From Microbacterium ureisolvens (GTDB taxonomy: Bacteria; Actinomycetota; Actinomycetes; Actinomycetales; Microbacteriaceae), in contig NZ_JADIJE010000014.1 in NCBI RefSeq assembly GCF_015278315.1, forward strand, positions 1 through 64,000: 64,000 bases of DNA, read 5' to 3'. The notes under the pieces were generated by a model. It did no database searches, was not told the DNA's origin, and saw nothing but the letters and a program-made list of their open reading frames with translations. Each line of letters opens with the position of its first letter. Position 1 is the stretch's first letter. The translations under genes were made by a program, and so were the position numbers. Below, in pieces: positions 50,245 to 58,204 of the stretch.

Positions 50245-50360
50245 ACCCCCGATCGCGTTCGCGGGCCGTGCCTGGACCGCACGTCGCGATCGGGGGTGTC
50301 CGACCCATCTCCGACCCCGGTCGCCCGGCATGCCTGGACCGGGTGTCGTGGCCGGAGATG
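50245..50360. repeat. two adjacent stem-loops with the same loop TGCCTGGACCG
   Basis: Stem 1: ACCCCCGATCGCG (50245-50257) pairs with CGCGATCGGGGGT (50285-50297). Stem 2: CATCTCCG (50306-50313) pairs with CGGAGATG (50353-50360), imperfect further in. Both apical segments contain the 11-mer TGCCTGGACCG (50269-50279 and 50331-50341). The stems differ while the loops agree, which suggests selection on the loop. Confidence 0.6.
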
Positions 50361-50369
50361 ACAGCCAGG

Positions 50370-50403
50370 CGGATGCCGCGACCCGGGGGGCTCGCGGCAT
50401 CCG
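50370..50403. terminator. GGATGCC-type hairpin upstream of the ABC operon
   Basis: CGGATGCCGCG (50370-50380) and CGCGGCATCCG (50393-50403) flank a 12-base loop. It is a plausible terminator, third of its series in this gap. Confidence 0.6.
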
Positions 50404-50556
50404 TCTCGGCATGCCCGGCCGGCGCCCGGGCCCACCGGTCGAACCGCCGCATCCCGCGTCGGCCCGCTCGCCGGCCATATCCACATGACGGATGTCACAG
50501 GCAAGTCGTGACGCCCGTGTGAGGGATCGCGACGCACCCGGCGCGACGCTGGTGCC

Positions 50557-51495
50557 ATGGAATCGACACAGATCCTCGACCGGGCGGCGGTCCCGGCATC
50601 CGTCTCTCCCCTCGCCGTCGACGCGACCGCCTTGCGCAAGTCGTTCGGCGCAGTCCGAGCGGTCGACCACGTGACGCTGAAGGTGCGGCCCGGTGAGGTC
50701 GTCGCCTTCCTCGGCCCGAACGGCGCCGGCAAGACCACGACGATCGACATGCTGCTCGGCCTGTCGCAGCCCGACTCCGGCAGCGTGCGCGTCTACGGCG
50801 AGTCGCCCCGCGCGGCCATCGCGCACGGCCTCGTGTCAGCGGTGCTGCAGACCGGGGGGCTCCTGCCCGACATCTCGGTTCGCGAGACGCTCGACCTCAC
50901 GGCGAGCCTGTTCGCCGACACGCGCCCCGTCGCAGAGGTGCTGCAGCGCGCGGGCATCTCCGACCTCGCCGACCGGCGCGTCGGGCTGTGCTCGGGCGGG
51001 CAGCAGCAGCGCCTGCGCTTCGCGATGGCGCTGCTCTCCGACCCGGGACTGCTGATCCTCGACGAGCCGACCACGGGCATGGACGTCGAGGGCCGGCGCT
51101 CGTTCTGGCGTGCCATCCGGGCTGATGCCGCGCGCGGGCGAACCGTGCTGTTCGCGACGCACCACCTCGATGAGGCGGACGAGTACGCGGACCGCATCGT
51201 CCTGATGAATCGCGGTCGCATCGTCGCCGACGGCGCGACGGCCGAGATCAAGAGCCTCGCGTCGGAGCGTGCGGTGAGCGCGACTCTTCCCGGAGCCGAC
51301 CCCGTCGCGCTCGCCGCTCTGCCCGAGGTCGACAGCGTCGAAGCACTGGGCGACCGGTACACCATCCACACCCGGGACTCGGACGCCGTGGCCCGGCATC
51401 TGCTGACCCGCACCGACGCGCGCGACATCGAGATCGCCGCGCAGACCCTCGAGAGCGTCTTCCTCTCCCTCACCTCCCAAGGAACGGCATCATGA
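50557..51495 (+). CDS. ABC transporter ATP-binding protein (drug-export type)
   Basis: A 312-residue ATPase of the DrrA/ABC-2 class. Walker A GPNGAGKTT near residue 48, signature CSGGQQQRL near residue 147, Walker B LLILDEPTTGMD and the switch His FATHHLDEAD are present. The Gln-rich D-loop region and C-terminal extension of about 90 residues (ESVFLSLTSQGTAS) are typical of exporters of drugs, lantibiotics or lipids. Its stop overlaps the permease start as ATGA. The operon also encodes a sensor kinase and regulator, so expression is probably signal-induced. Confidence 0.92.
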   Translation: MESTQILDRAAVPASVSPLAVDATALRKSFGAVRAVDHVTLKVRPGEVVAFLGPNGAGKTTTIDMLLGLSQPDSGSVRVYGESPRAAIAHGLVSAVLQTGGLLPDISVRETLDLTASLFADTRPVAEVLQRAGISDLADRRVGLCSGGQQQRLRFAMALLSDPGLLILDEPTTGMDVEGRRSFWRAIRADAARGRTVLFATHHLDEADEYADRIVLMNRGRIVADGATAEIKSLASERAVSATLPGADPVALAALPEVDSVEALGDRYTIHTRDSDAVARHLLTRTDARDIEIAAQTLESVFLSLTSQGTAS

Positions 51496-52307
51496 CCACC
51501 ACCACGATCAGCGACCGCGTCTCTCTCCAGCGTCGAGTGCCGCCGGCGGGCGGCTTCACGCTCACCTATCTGTGGATCGAGCTGAAGCGAAAGCTCCGCA
51601 GCAAGCGGATCCTGCTGTTCACCGTCGCCTTCCCCGTCGCGATGTTCGTCATCATCGGGCTCCCCCTGCGCGCAGAGCAGCTCACGGCGACGCCGCTGTC
51701 GCAGGGCGGGCCTTCCGTCGCCGCCTACATCATGGTGTCGATGGCGATGTACGGCGCCATGATGTCGTCTACGCAGACCGGAACAGCGATCGGCAGCGAG
51801 CGCGTACACGGGTGGAGCCGTCAGCTGCGGCTGACCCCCCTGAACCCGCTCGTCAACGTCGTCGTCAAGACGATCGCGGGCATGATGCTGGGCCTGCTCG
51901 CCGTCGCCGGCACGTACCTGGCGGGCGCCGTCAGCGGCATCCAGCTGACGGGGGCTCAGTGGATCGCCACCGGTGCGGCGAGCTGGCTGCTGGCCAGCGC
52001 CGTGTTCACGACGCTAGGTCTCGCCGTCGGGTATCTCGTGCCGGGCGATGGAGCGGCCCAGATCACGGGTCTGGGGATCGCCCTGCTGTCGTTCCTCGGC
52101 GGGCTCTTCACCCCGCTCAGCGCCATGCCCGACTTCGTCCAGGTGATCGCGCGGTTCACCCCGGTGTACGGCATCAGCCAGATCGCCCGTGCGCCCCTCA
52201 CCGGCGCGGGCGTCGACATGCTGTGGTTCGTCAACGCCGTGGCCTGGCTCGCGGTCTTCGCCGCCGCCGCCGCGTGGGCCTTCCGCCGCGACACGAAGCG
52301 GGTCTGA
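51492..52307 (+). CDS. ABC-2 type transporter permease
   Basis: A 271-residue permease with six predicted helices (FTLTYLWIELKRKLRSKRILLFTVAFPVAMFVII at the start, TPLNPLVNVVVKTIAGMMLG near residue 115, GLGIALLSFLGGLFTPLSAMP near residue 195). This is the DrrB/NatB-type ABC-2 fold, and the LSFLGGLFTPLSAMP element is its common helix break. It partners the ATPase above to export a hydrophobic compound or ions. ATG at 51492. Confidence 0.9.
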   Translation: MTTTTISDRVSLQRRVPPAGGFTLTYLWIELKRKLRSKRILLFTVAFPVAMFVIIGLPLRAEQLTATPLSQGGPSVAAYIMVSMAMYGAMMSSTQTGTAIGSERVHGWSRQLRLTPLNPLVNVVVKTIAGMMLGLLAVAGTYLAGAVSGIQLTGAQWIATGAASWLLASAVFTTLGLAVGYLVPGDGAAQITGLGIALLSFLGGLFTPLSAMPDFVQVIARFTPVYGISQIARAPLTGAGVDMLWFVNAVAWLAVFAAAAAWAFRRDTKRV

Positions 52308-52318
52308 GCCCTAGGGTG

Positions 52319-53506
52319 ATGACCATGCACGAGGCGCCTCGCGGCGGCCGGCTGCGTGCCGACGACCCTGGTCCGGACGTGTCCCGACCGGGGTCGCGGG
52401 CAGCGACCCCCACCCTCCGCCGCGTTCGGCGGGTGCTGCGGTCGCGCGCGGCGGCGAGCTGGTACCTCGGCGGCGGGGTCGCCCTGCTGTGGCTGATCGG
52501 CCCCGCGCAGGACGTCATCGCTCAGTCGGGGTCCGCCGCGTCGGCGGCGATCGGGGTGACCTTCGTGATCGTGTTCGCGCTGGCGTTCCTGCTGTCGACA
52601 CCCATCGGCTGGGTTCTGCGCGACCGCGGGCGGATCGCGGTGTGCGTGGTCCTGTTCGCCCTCTCCTTCGACCTCTACCCGTGGCTCGGATGGGGCATCG
52701 CCGCATTCTGGACGTACGTCGGCGTCACCTTCGGAATGTGCGTGTTCCCCTGGCGGTGGACCTGGCCGCCGATCCTCGGCCTCGGCCTGCTGGCACTCGT
52801 GACCAACGGCATGAGCGAGGGCTGGGACGAGAACGTGCTCTGGGTGCCGGCGATCATCGTCTCGATCTCGCTCATGATGGCCTCCTTCGCCCGCACGACT
52901 GCGGCCATGAACGAGCTGCGGCAGACGCAGAAGCAGCTGGAGGCGCTGGCGGTGGAGCGCGAGCGCGGGCGCGTGGCCCGCGACATCCACGACATCCTCG
53001 GCCATTCGCTGACGGTGGTGACCGTGAAGGCGGAGCTCGCGGGCCGGCTCGTCGACGTGGACCCCGAGCGCGCCAAGGCCGAGATCGCCGAGGTGGAGTC
53101 CCTCGCCCGCGGCGCCCTCGCCGATGTGCGCGCGACGGTTGCCGGCGTGCGCACCGTCAACGTGAGCGGCGAGCTCGCGGCGGCACGTGCGGCTCTGGCC
53201 GCCGCCGGGATCGACGCCGAACTGCCTTCGTCGACGGATGCCGTGCCGCCGGCTCGCCGCGAGCTCGCGGGCTGGGTCGTGCGCGAGGGCGTCACCAACG
53301 TCGTCCGGCACTCCGGCGCGGCCCGGTGCCGCATCACGCTCGGCCGCCACGAGGTGGAGGTCGCCGACGACGGAGTCGGCCCGACCGCGGCGTCGGAGGG
53401 TGCCTCGGGACTGGCGGGACTTCGGGAGCGCGTCGAGGCGGCGGGCGGCCGGCTGAGCGTGGGGCGGAGCGATCTCGGCGGATTCAGTCTGCGGGTGACG
53501 CTGTGA
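52319..53506 (+). CDS. DesK-like sensor histidine kinase
   Basis: A 395-residue kinase with five predicted N-terminal helices (residues 50-180), a dimerisation/phosphoacceptor region of the HisKA_3 class with RERGRVARDIHDILGHSLTVV near residue 218, and an ATPase lid at EGVTNVVRHSGAARCRITLG and VADDGVGPTAASEGASGLAGLRERV. This is the DesK/LiaS class, which senses membrane state or envelope drugs. It probably regulates the coupled ABC exporter. ATG 52319 is chosen (ATG 52325 is an alternative). Its stop overlaps the regulator start as GTGA. Confidence 0.9.
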   Translation: MTMHEAPRGGRLRADDPGPDVSRPGSRAATPTLRRVRRVLRSRAAASWYLGGGVALLWLIGPAQDVIAQSGSAASAAIGVTFVIVFALAFLLSTPIGWVLRDRGRIAVCVVLFALSFDLYPWLGWGIAAFWTYVGVTFGMCVFPWRWTWPPILGLGLLALVTNGMSEGWDENVLWVPAIIVSISLMMASFARTTAAMNELRQTQKQLEALAVERERGRVARDIHDILGHSLTVVTVKAELAGRLVDVDPERAKAEIAEVESLARGALADVRATVAGVRTVNVSGELAAARAALAAAGIDAELPSSTDAVPPARRELAGWVVREGVTNVVRHSGAARCRITLGRHEVEVADDGVGPTAASEGASGLAGLRERVEAAGGRLSVGRSDLGGFSLRVTL

Positions 53507-54108
53507 TCCGGCTGCTCATCGCAGACGACCAGGCGCTCGTGCGAGGTGCCCTGTCGGCGCTGCTCGGGCTGGAGTCCGACATCGAGGTGGTCGCCGAGGT
53601 GGGGCGGGGCGACGAGGTCGTCGACGCGGCGCTCGCCGCGCGCCCCGACGTCGCGATGCTCGACATCGAGATGCCCGGGATGGACGGGATGACCGCGGCG
53701 AGCGCCCTGCGTGCGGCGCTTCCGGACTGCCGGGTGCTCATCGTCACCACCTTCGGACGACCCGGCTACCTCAAGCGCGCGATGCAGGCGGGCGCGTCGG
53801 GATTCGTGGTGAAGGACACCCCGGCCACGCAGCTGGCCGACGCCGTCCGCCGAGTCGCGCAGGGGCTGCGCGTCGTCGATCCCGCCCTCGCCGCGGACTC
53901 GCTCGCCCAGGGCGATTCGCCGCTCACCGAACGCGAGACCGATGTGCTCTCGGCGGCGCAGACCGGCGGCTCGATCGCCGACATCGCCCGGATCCTCCAC
54001 CTGTCCGAGGGGACCGTGCGCAACCACCTCTCCAGCGCCATCGGCAAGACCGGCGGTCGCAATCGCGCCGACGCCGCGCGCCTCGCCGAGGAGAACGGCT
54101 GGCTCTGA
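53503..54108 (+). CDS. NarL/DesR-type response regulator
   Basis: A 201-residue regulator. The receiver domain has IADDQALVRGAL near residue 6, phosphoacceptor Asp in DVAMLDIEMPGMDG near residue 53, conserved Thr in IVTTFGRPGY near residue 80, and Lys in FVVKDTPATQ. The LuxR-type helix-turn-helix is LTERETDVLSAAQTGGSIADIARILHLSEGTVRNHLSSAI near residue 140. It starts at GTG 53503 and is cotranslated with the kinase. It probably activates the ABC operon. Confidence 0.92.
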   Translation: MIRLLIADDQALVRGALSALLGLESDIEVVAEVGRGDEVVDAALAARPDVAMLDIEMPGMDGMTAASALRAALPDCRVLIVTTFGRPGYLKRAMQAGASGFVVKDTPATQLADAVRRVAQGLRVVDPALAADSLAQGDSPLTERETDVLSAAQTGGSIADIARILHLSEGTVRNHLSSAIGKTGGRNRADAARLAEENGWL

Positions 54109-54191
54109 GTCCCGACGCCGCGTCCAGAGCGCGCCAACTGTCGCACGTGGCCCGGATACGGCGCAGTACGTGCGCTTTCGGCAGGTAGACG

Positions 54192-54227
54192 ACGGATGCC
54201 GCAGACCCGAAGGTCTGCGGCATCCGT
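54192..54227. terminator. bidirectional terminator with GGATGCC core
   Basis: ACGGATGCCGCAGACC (54192-54207), tetraloop CGAA, then its perfect 16-base complement (54212-54227). It separates the response regulator from the convergent rplI gene and fits both. Confidence 0.85.
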
Positions 54228-54267
54228 ATCGATCCCTTCGACAGGCTCGGGGACCGAAGATCTCGCC

Positions 54268-54720
54268 TTACTTGGCGGCGACCACCTGCAGGGTGATCAC
54301 GGCGGTCAGGTCGTCGCGGAGACGGACCGTGGCCTCGTGCTCGCCCGTCGACTTGATCGGCGAGGTGATGTGGATCTTGCGCTTGTCGAGGTCACCGAGA
54401 CCCGCGGCCTTGACCGCGTCGGCGACGTCGGCGGTCTTGACCGCACCGAACAGGCGACCCTCGGCGCCGGCCTTGACGGCCAGGCGGACCTTGTTAGTCT
54501 CGAGGTTGTTCTTCAGCGCCACAGCCTCTTCGTGGTCGTGGATCGCGCGCGCCTCGCGGGCGGCGCGGATCGACGCCACCTGCTTCTCGCCACCGCGGGT
54601 CCACGCGACCGCGAAGCCCTGGGGGATGAGGTAGTTGCGGGCGTACCCGTTCTTGACCTCGACCACGTCACCGGCGCTACCGAGCCCGGCGACCTCGTTC
54701 GTGAGAATGAGCTTTGCCAT
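54268..54720 (-). CDS. rplI: 50S ribosomal protein L9
   Basis: A 150-residue L9. The N-terminal rRNA-binding module MAKLILTNEVAGLGSAGDVVEVKNGYARNYLIPQGFA is canonical, with the long connecting helix (residues 45-75) and the C-terminal domain after it. L9 binds 23S rRNA near the L1 stalk and helps hold reading frame. It is the last gene of the rpsF-ssb-rpsR-rplI operon, 11 bases after rpsR. Confidence 0.96.
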   Translation of the reverse strand: MAKLILTNEVAGLGSAGDVVEVKNGYARNYLIPQGFAVAWTRGGEKQVASIRAAREARAIHDHEEAVALKNNLETNKVRLAVKAGAEGRLFGAVKTADVADAVKAAGLGDLDKRKIHITSPIKSTGEHEATVRLRDDLTAVITLQVVAAK

Positions 54721-54731
54721 GTGGGTACTCC

Positions 54732-54986
54732 TTAGCGGCCAGCGCCGGCGTAAGGCAGGAGCGCCATTTCGCGCGCGTTCTTGATCGCCTTGGCGATCAG
54801 ACGCTGCTCCTGCACCGAGACACCGGTGATACGACGGGCACGGATCTTGCCGCGCTCCGAGATGAACTTGCGGAGGGTGGCGACGTCCTTGTAGTCGATG
54901 ACGCCGACACGGATCGCCTTCGCGGGAGCGGCGTTCTTCGCGCCCTTCCGCGGCTTCCGGCGGTCGCCGGTTGCCTTTCCAGCCAT
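54732..54986 (-). CDS. rpsR: 30S ribosomal protein S18, cysteine-free type
   Basis: An 84-residue S18 that binds S6 and 16S rRNA in the platform. IDYKDVATLRKFISERGKIRARRITG is the conserved core. The N-terminus has no cysteine at all (RRKPRKGAKNAAPAKAIRVG), whereas many bacterial S18 proteins carry a Cys-X-X-Cys zinc motif there. This is the zinc-independent form in the normal operon position, which fits a lineage that spares zinc. Confidence 0.96.
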   Translation of the reverse strand: MAGKATGDRRKPRKGAKNAAPAKAIRVGVIDYKDVATLRKFISERGKIRARRITGVSVQEQRLIAKAIKNAREMALLPYAGAGR

Positions 54987-55064
54987 GGTGTTTCCTTTAC
55001 GTTTTCGTGATCGGATGCCTCGTCACCGCGGCATCCGGAATCTGTCTGAGATCGAGATCGACCC

Positions 55065-55589
55065 TTAGAAGGGGGTGTCGTCGCCGTAGGCGCCCGGGGC
55101 AGCCCACGCGTCGCCGCCACCGGCGCCCGTCGAACCGGGCGTCGACCACGGCTCGTCGGCGACCTGGGCCGGACGAGACTGGCCGCCGCCACCGCCGAAG
55201 CTGCCGCCGCCACCGCCGGAGCCGCCCGCAGCGCGCGTGACCTGAGCGGTCGCGTAGCGCAGCGACGGACCGATCTCATCGACCTCGAGCTCGATCGCGG
55301 TGCGGTTGTTGCCCTCGCGGTCCTGGTAGCTGCGCTGCTTGAGGCGGCCGGTCGCGATGACCCGCATGCCCTTGGTCAGCGAGCCGGCCACGTGCTCGGC
55401 GAACTCGCGCCACACGCTCGCGCGGAGGAACAGCGCTTCGCCGTCCTTCCACTCGTTGGCCTGACGGTCGAAGTTGCGCGGCGTCGACGCGATCGTGAAG
55501 TTCGCGACGGGGAGGCCGTTCTGCGTGTAGCGCAGTTCGGGATCAGCCGTGAGGTTTCCCACGACGGTGATGATCGTCTCGCCGGCCAT
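55065..55589 (-). CDS. ssb: single-stranded DNA-binding protein
   Basis: A 174-residue SSB. The OB fold has MAGETIITVVGNLTADPELRYTQNGLPVANFTIAST and later GMRVIATGRLKQRSYQDREGNNRTAIELEVDEIGPSLRYA. A Gly/Ser/Ala-rich linker leads to an acidic tail ending DDTPF, the partner-docking peptide that contacts DNA-repair and replication proteins. It is placed between rpsF and rpsR as in most actinobacteria. Confidence 0.96.
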   Translation of the reverse strand: MAGETIITVVGNLTADPELRYTQNGLPVANFTIASTPRNFDRQANEWKDGEALFLRASVWREFAEHVAGSLTKGMRVIATGRLKQRSYQDREGNNRTAIELEVDEIGPSLRYATAQVTRAAGGSGGGGGSFGGGGGQSRPAQVADEPWSTPGSTGAGGGDAWAAPGAYGDDTPF

Positions 55590-55594
55590 GACCC

Positions 55595-55963
55595 TTAGGC
55601 CTTCGCAGCCTTGGCGGTCTTGCGGGCGGCGCGCTCGTCGGCACGGGCCTTCTCCGAAGCGACCATCGCGATGGCCTCCTCAGCGCGAAGGACCTTCGTG
55701 CGCATGATCTGCTCGCTGAGGTTCAGCTGGCGGTCGAGCTCCTGGGTGGTCTCGGCCGTCGCGGTGAAGTTGACGACGGCGTAGATGCCCTCGGTCTTCT
55801 TCTGGATCTCGTAGGCGAGACGGCGCTTGCCCCAGATGTCGATGTTCTCGATGGTGCCGCCGTCGGTCGTGATGACCTTCAGGAACTTGTCGAGGTTGGC
55901 GCCGACCTGGCGCTCGTCGATCTCAGGGTTCAGGATGACCATGAGTTCGTACTGGTGCGTCAC
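55595..55963 (-). CDS. rpsF: 30S ribosomal protein S6
   Basis: A 122-residue S6 beginning MTHQYELMVILNPEIDERQVGANLDKFLKVI, with IDIWGKRRLAYEIQKKTEGIYAVVNF in the middle. The C-terminal tail beyond residue 97 is Lys/Ala-rich and variable. S6 binds S18 as a dimer partner on 16S rRNA. It is the first gene of the operon; a GGAGG site precedes the start. Confidence 0.95.
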   Translation of the reverse strand: MTHQYELMVILNPEIDERQVGANLDKFLKVITTDGGTIENIDIWGKRRLAYEIQKKTEGIYAVVNFTATAETTQELDRQLNLSEQIMRTKVLRAEEAIAMVASEKARADERAARKTAKAAKA

Positions 55964-55990
55964 TAACCCACCTCCTTCGGACTAGAACGG

Positions 55991-56011
55991 CTGTCGGGCA
56001 TTTCCCGGCAG
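55991..56011 (-). promoter_or_regulatory. leader hairpin upstream of rpsF
   Basis: On the minus strand CTGCCGGG and CCCGACAG form a short stem with one mismatch (bases 55991-56011) in the rpsF leader, about 28 bases before the start. The position matches the S6:S18-binding leader motif seen in many bacteria, which carries an unpaired CCG element. Autoregulation is possible; the match to the motif is by eye only. Confidence 0.4.
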
Positions 56012-56078
56012 CAGGAGGGTGTGTTGCACGTCATCCGACTGACCGCGCGTTAGTGCGCGTGCGGACAACCTGGACAGT

Positions 56079-57428
56079 TTACCTGATCGTCCGGTCCGCC
56101 GCCGAATCGGTCGCGGCGGCCTTGTCGGGGCCCTCGCCGGCGGCCTCACGGGGAATGACGGCGGCGAGCACCGCGTCGAGGGTCGCGAGGGCGTCCGTCG
56201 CGCGGATGTCGTCTCCGATGCGCCGGGCCGCGGTGCGGTAGGACTCTTCGCCGAGCACCCGGTCGACGGCGCGCGCGAGTTTGGCGGGCTCGGCCCTGTT
56301 CGTCCGGAGGTTGATGCCCGCGCCCGACCAGCCCACGCGCGCCGTCACCTCGATCTTGTCTTCGGTCTGCCCGGCGACGACGAGCGGGATGCCGTGGGAC
56401 AGAGCCTGCTGAACCCCGCCGTAGCCGCCGTTGGATACGAGCGCGTCGACCTTCGGCAGCAGCAGGTCGTAGGGCAGGTAGCGCTCGACGCGCACGTTGC
56501 GGGGCACCGGTCCGACGGCCGATGGCGGCCTGCCTCCCGTCGACACCACCACGAGCACATCGCGATCGGCGAGGCCGTCGATCGCGGGCCGCACCAGCAG
56601 CGAGAAGTCCCGGTTGGCGACCGTTCCCTGCGTGACATGCACGACCGGCCGAGGATCATCGAGTTCGGCCCACCACTCCGGCAGTTCGGCGGCGCGCGAC
56701 GGTGCCGACGGCAAGGGACCGGCGAAGCGAACCGTCGACGGCAGGTCTGCGCGCGGATACTCGAACGACGGCACGGTGAACTGCACGTACGCGTCGCAGT
56801 AGGGGGCGCGGTCGAACAGCGAGCCGTCGAGGGGCCGGCCGGTCAGCTCCTCGCATGCCGCGTCGAGCTCGCCCAGGACCGGCCCGAAGACGGCTTTGTC
56901 TGTGACCAGGCGCAGCGCCCGATTGCGGAGGCGCCCGATCGGGCCCGCCATCGGCGGCAGACCGGTGCCGAAGGGCGCGAGGTCGGCACCGGTGCCGCCG
57001 AGCGGGAAGATGCCCAGCGGAATGATCGCGGGGCGCTGGGCGCGGGGGCGCTGATTCAGGAACGCTGCACCGACGAACAGCCCCTCGGTGAGGATCGCGT
57101 CCGCCGGCTCGGCGGCCAGCGCGTCCTCGAGGGCCCTCAGCTGGTCGCGCGCGGGGGCGATGAAGAGGTTGCGCAGATCGAACCGGATGCCGGCGGCGCC
57201 GGTGAGTGCAGCCCGCTCGGGGAACAGCTCGTTCGCGCGGTCGAGATCGATGTCGGCGTCCACCGGCAGTGGGATGAACCGCGCACCGGAGGCGGTCACC
57301 GCCTCGCCGTACTTTCTGCCGGTGAGGAAGCGCACTCGGTCACCGCGACCGACCAGGTGGCGGGCGATCGTGAGCAACGGCATGACATGACCGTGCGCCG
57401 GCGTGCAGCAGATCAGATAGGAGCGCAT
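56079..57428 (-). CDS. UGT-like (GT1) glycosyltransferase
   Basis: A 449-residue GT-B enzyme of family 1, similar to macrolide- and secondary-metabolite glycosyltransferases. MRSYLICCTPAHGHVMPLLTIARHLVGRGDRVRFLTG at the start is the acceptor-domain hallmark. VTQGTVANRD near residue 265 and VSNGGYGGVQQALSHGIPLVVAGQTEDKIEVTAR near residues 330-365 form the donor-sugar site. It may glycosylate and inactivate an antibiotic, or decorate a metabolite. The ATG at 57428 follows GGAGG by six bases. It is divergent from a TetR regulator. Confidence 0.85.
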   Translation of the reverse strand: MRSYLICCTPAHGHVMPLLTIARHLVGRGDRVRFLTGRKYGEAVTASGARFIPLPVDADIDLDRANELFPERAALTGAAGIRFDLRNLFIAPARDQLRALEDALAAEPADAILTEGLFVGAAFLNQRPRAQRPAIIPLGIFPLGGTGADLAPFGTGLPPMAGPIGRLRNRALRLVTDKAVFGPVLGELDAACEELTGRPLDGSLFDRAPYCDAYVQFTVPSFEYPRADLPSTVRFAGPLPSAPSRAAELPEWWAELDDPRPVVHVTQGTVANRDFSLLVRPAIDGLADRDVLVVVSTGGRPPSAVGPVPRNVRVERYLPYDLLLPKVDALVSNGGYGGVQQALSHGIPLVVAGQTEDKIEVTARVGWSGAGINLRTNRAEPAKLARAVDRVLGEESYRTAARRIGDDIRATDALATLDAVLAAVIPREAAGEGPDKAAATDSAADRTIR

Positions 57429-57493
57429 CAACGACCTCCGGATAGAATTGGCTTGCTCGTCAGATGATTCACTACCCCTGAGGGAAAGTCAAT

Positions 57494-58162
57494 ATGCCGT
57501 CAGTGCAGCCTGCTCCCGATGGTGCCGCGCCCACGCGGGCGTACCGGTCGGAGCTCCGCGAAGCCCAGGCGCGGCGCACGCGTGAGCGCATCCTCGAGAG
57601 TGCCGCGATCGCCTTCTCCGCCACCGGGTATCAGGCCACCACGCTCGCGGCGATCGCGCGCGAGGCGGGCGTGTCCACCGAGACCGTCAAGTCCGCCGGC
57701 TCGAAGTCGGATCTGCTCATCCGCTCCTTCGAAGTGCAGTTCGCGGGCGTCGAGGGTGCGGAGAGCCTCACCGAGACGGATGCTGGGCGGGGAGTGCTCG
57801 ATCTGCCCACCGAGCTGCTGATCGACGCGGTGGTCGCTGCGGTGGCCGACGCCAACGCCCGCGGCAGCCGGCTGTGGACGGTTCTGCTCGGCGCCGCCCT
57901 GTCGGACCCGCTCGTGGACGAGGCGCTGCGTCGGATGCTCGCCAGCCGACGGGCCGATTTCATCGGGCTGGCAGGCCTTCTCGTGGAGCGCGGAGTGGCC
58001 GACCCCGGGCTCGACGTCGAGCGCGCCGCAGCCGAGCTGTCCTTCCTGATGTCGCCCGAGAGCTACGAGCAGCTCGTCCGGCAGTCCGGGTGGAGCGATG
58101 ACGACTATCGCCGGTGGATGGCCGGCGCGATCGCGCGCGCGATCGGCACTTCACCGTCGTAG
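57494..58162 (+). CDS. TetR-family regulator
   Basis: A 222-residue TetR/AcrR-type regulator. The helix-turn-helix is QARRTRERILESAAIAFSATGYQATTLAAIAREAGVSTETVKSAGSKSDLLIRSF near residues 15-70. The C-terminal domain is divergent. It lies back to back with the glycosyltransferase across a 65-base gap, so it probably represses that gene and itself in response to the glycosyltransferase's substrate. Confidence 0.9.
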   Translation: MPSVQPAPDGAAPTRAYRSELREAQARRTRERILESAAIAFSATGYQATTLAAIAREAGVSTETVKSAGSKSDLLIRSFEVQFAGVEGAESLTETDAGRGVLDLPTELLIDAVVAAVADANARGSRLWTVLLGAALSDPLVDEALRRMLASRRADFIGLAGLLVERGVADPGLDVERAAAELSFLMSPESYEQLVRQSGWSDDDYRRWMAGAIARAIGTSPS

Positions 58163-58204
58163 CGCCCGCGGTGTCTCCCCGTCCCGTGGCCGCGACGGGG
58201 TCGC

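Larger units (their letters stand above)
50146..50556. other. stem-loop-rich intergenic region
   Basis: No gene is seen in these 411 bases. Four successive inverted repeats occupy 50202-50403: a terminator, two stem-loops with the same loop sequence, and a GGATGCC hairpin. The remainder (50404-50556) holds the promoter of the ABC operon. No conserved small RNA family was recognised. Confidence 0.65.
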
